Assembly: GCA_036493595.1 (NCBI GenBank)
Contig: DASXPN010000107.1
Coordinates: forward strand, 1 to 6,219
Source of the DNA: DATAES01 sp036493595
Lineage (GTDB): Bacteria > Actinomycetota > Acidimicrobiia > Acidimicrobiales > JACDCH01
DNA length: 6,219 nt
Direction of reading: 5' to 3'
Below, one piece after another: positions 5,951 through 6,219 of this stretch. The notes below the pieces were generated by a model, which saw only the letters and a program-made list of their open reading frames with translations, did not search any database and was not told the origin of the DNA. Numbering within the stretch: position 1 is the first letter of the stretch; the number at the start of each line of letters is the position of its first letter. The position numbers and the translations under genes were made by a program.

Positions 5951-6056
5951 CGGCCGGCGGCGGCGGGGCGGGCGCGGCGGCGGGGCGGGCGGGGCGGCGG
6001 GGCGGGCGGGGCGGCCGGGCGGGCGGGGCGGCCGCCGTCATCCGGGCGGGCGGAGG
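5951..6056 (+). repeat. G-rich tandem tract with G-quadruplex potential
   Basis: More than 100 bases that are almost only G and C with a strong G bias on the plus strand. An 18-19-base unit of the form CGGGGCGGGCGGGGCGG recurs around 5980, 5997 and 6016 with small changes, and a shorter CGGGCGGGCGG run lies at 6043-6053. Many runs of 3-4 G separated by 1-4 bases satisfy the canonical quadruplex pattern. It lies between the 3' end of the receiver-domain gene and the GCTCAG array, on the template strand for the leftward genes. Such sequence is also prone to copy-number errors in assembly. Confidence 0.7.
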
Positions 6057-6080
6057 TGACGAATCGTGAGGGCCGGCGCC

Positions 6081-6219
6081 TCAGAGCGCGGAGACGCGAT
6101 CGATGGCGCCCAGGAGGACGTGCACGTCCACGGGCTTGGTGAGGTGCTGGTCGAATCCCGCCGCCTCGCTGGACAGCACGTCGGCCTCGGTGCCGTAGCC
6201 GCTGAGCGCGATCGCCTTC
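6081..6219 (-). CDS. Response-regulator receiver domain, C-terminal end (5' part beyond window)
   Basis: Only the last 45 residues are present. They match the end of a CheY-like receiver domain: IALSGYG (3-9, strand 4 with the conserved Ser/Thr position), an acidic helix EADVLSSEAAGFDQHL, then LTKPVD (26-31) with the invariant lysine K28 and cis-proline that contact the phosphoryl group, and the final helix VHVLLGAIDRV. The protein stops three residues later, so nothing follows the receiver. The LSGYG...GFDQHLTKPVD style is common at the C-terminus of hybrid sensor histidine kinases, but a stand-alone regulator cannot be excluded. The conserved aspartate would lie outside the window. The stop is 334 bases from the start of the split-barrel gene, on the same strand. 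Confidence 0.85.
   Translation of the reverse strand, partial: KAIALSGYGTEADVLSSEAAGFDQHLTKPVDVHVLLGAIDRVSAL

Larger units (their letters stand above)
5747..6080. other. Non-coding region upstream of the split-barrel/2H unit
   Basis: These 334 bases carry no credible gene: open frames crossing it are arginine/glycine-rich shadows. From left to right it holds a leader hairpin (5767-5785), an arginine-codon-like GC stretch with CGACCGTC repeated, the GCTCAG element array (5848-5944), and a G-rich tandem tract (5951-6056), then a short spacer before the stop of the receiver-domain gene. It should contain the promoter of the 5746-4447 unit, but I see no clear -35/-10. A weak 4-bp stem lies just after the receiver gene (around 6068-6082), without a T tract. 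Confidence 0.6.

Noticed and set aside
5946..6059. Small plus-strand frame encoding an Arg-Gly-rich peptide in the G-rich tract
   Set aside because: It is simply the translation of the repeat; no ribosome binding site and no known family.
4940..6142. 400-codon plus-strand open frame across the 2H and split-barrel genes
   Set aside because: Low-complexity, arginine/serine-rich translation, antisense to two genes with recognisable motifs, and ending through the G-rich tract; typical GC-rich shadow.

Overview
The window is GC-rich (about 70% by eye), with GTG as well as ATG starts and tightly overlapping genes. It carries an actinobacterial-type respiratory locus: a cytochrome bc1 branch with a fused-style diheme cytochrome c (QcrC), a three-helix Rieske protein (QcrA), and a cytochrome b with the PDWY variant of the Qo-site motif. 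This gene order (ctaE-qcrC-qcrA-qcrB) is a signature of Actinobacteria. The compact QcrA and the general flavour of the proteins make an uncultured or marine/freshwater acidimicrobial lineage plausible, but genus cannot be read from the sequence.

Layout. From 3654 down to 1 on the minus strand runs ctaE-qcrC-qcrA-qcrB, with stop/start overlaps of 4, 8 and 4 bases. This is one transcriptional unit encoding part of the bc1-aa3 supercomplex; qcrB runs off the left edge. Divergently, 74 bases from ctaE, a plus-strand gene (3729-4484) encodes a CtaG-type copper/oxidase assembly membrane protein, which fits the oxidase theme. Its 3' end overlaps by 38 bases the 3' end of the next gene, which converges on it from the minus strand.

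From 5746 down to 4447 on the minus strand is a second, two-gene unit. It encodes a pyridoxamine-5'-phosphate-oxidase-like flavin/F420 split-barrel protein followed 13 bases later by a 2H phosphoesterase (2'-5' RNA ligase superfamily) with an unusual C-terminal extension. Upstream of it lies a 334-base non-coding stretch (5747-6080). This holds a 5'-leader hairpin, four copies of a dyad-like element around GCTCAG (two of them forming a perfect 11-bp inverted repeat) and an extremely G-rich tandem tract with quadruplex potential. At the right edge is the last 45 residues of a response-regulator receiver domain, also on the minus strand.

How it works together: the left two thirds is core aerobic respiration and oxidase maturation. 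The right third is accessory: the two small genes have no clear link to respiration, and the repeat array in front of them is the least explained structure in the window. I see no mobile element, CRISPR array, tRNA or rRNA, and no convincing evidence of a large undescribed system. The best leads are the GCTCAG repeat array and the extended 2H phosphoesterase.
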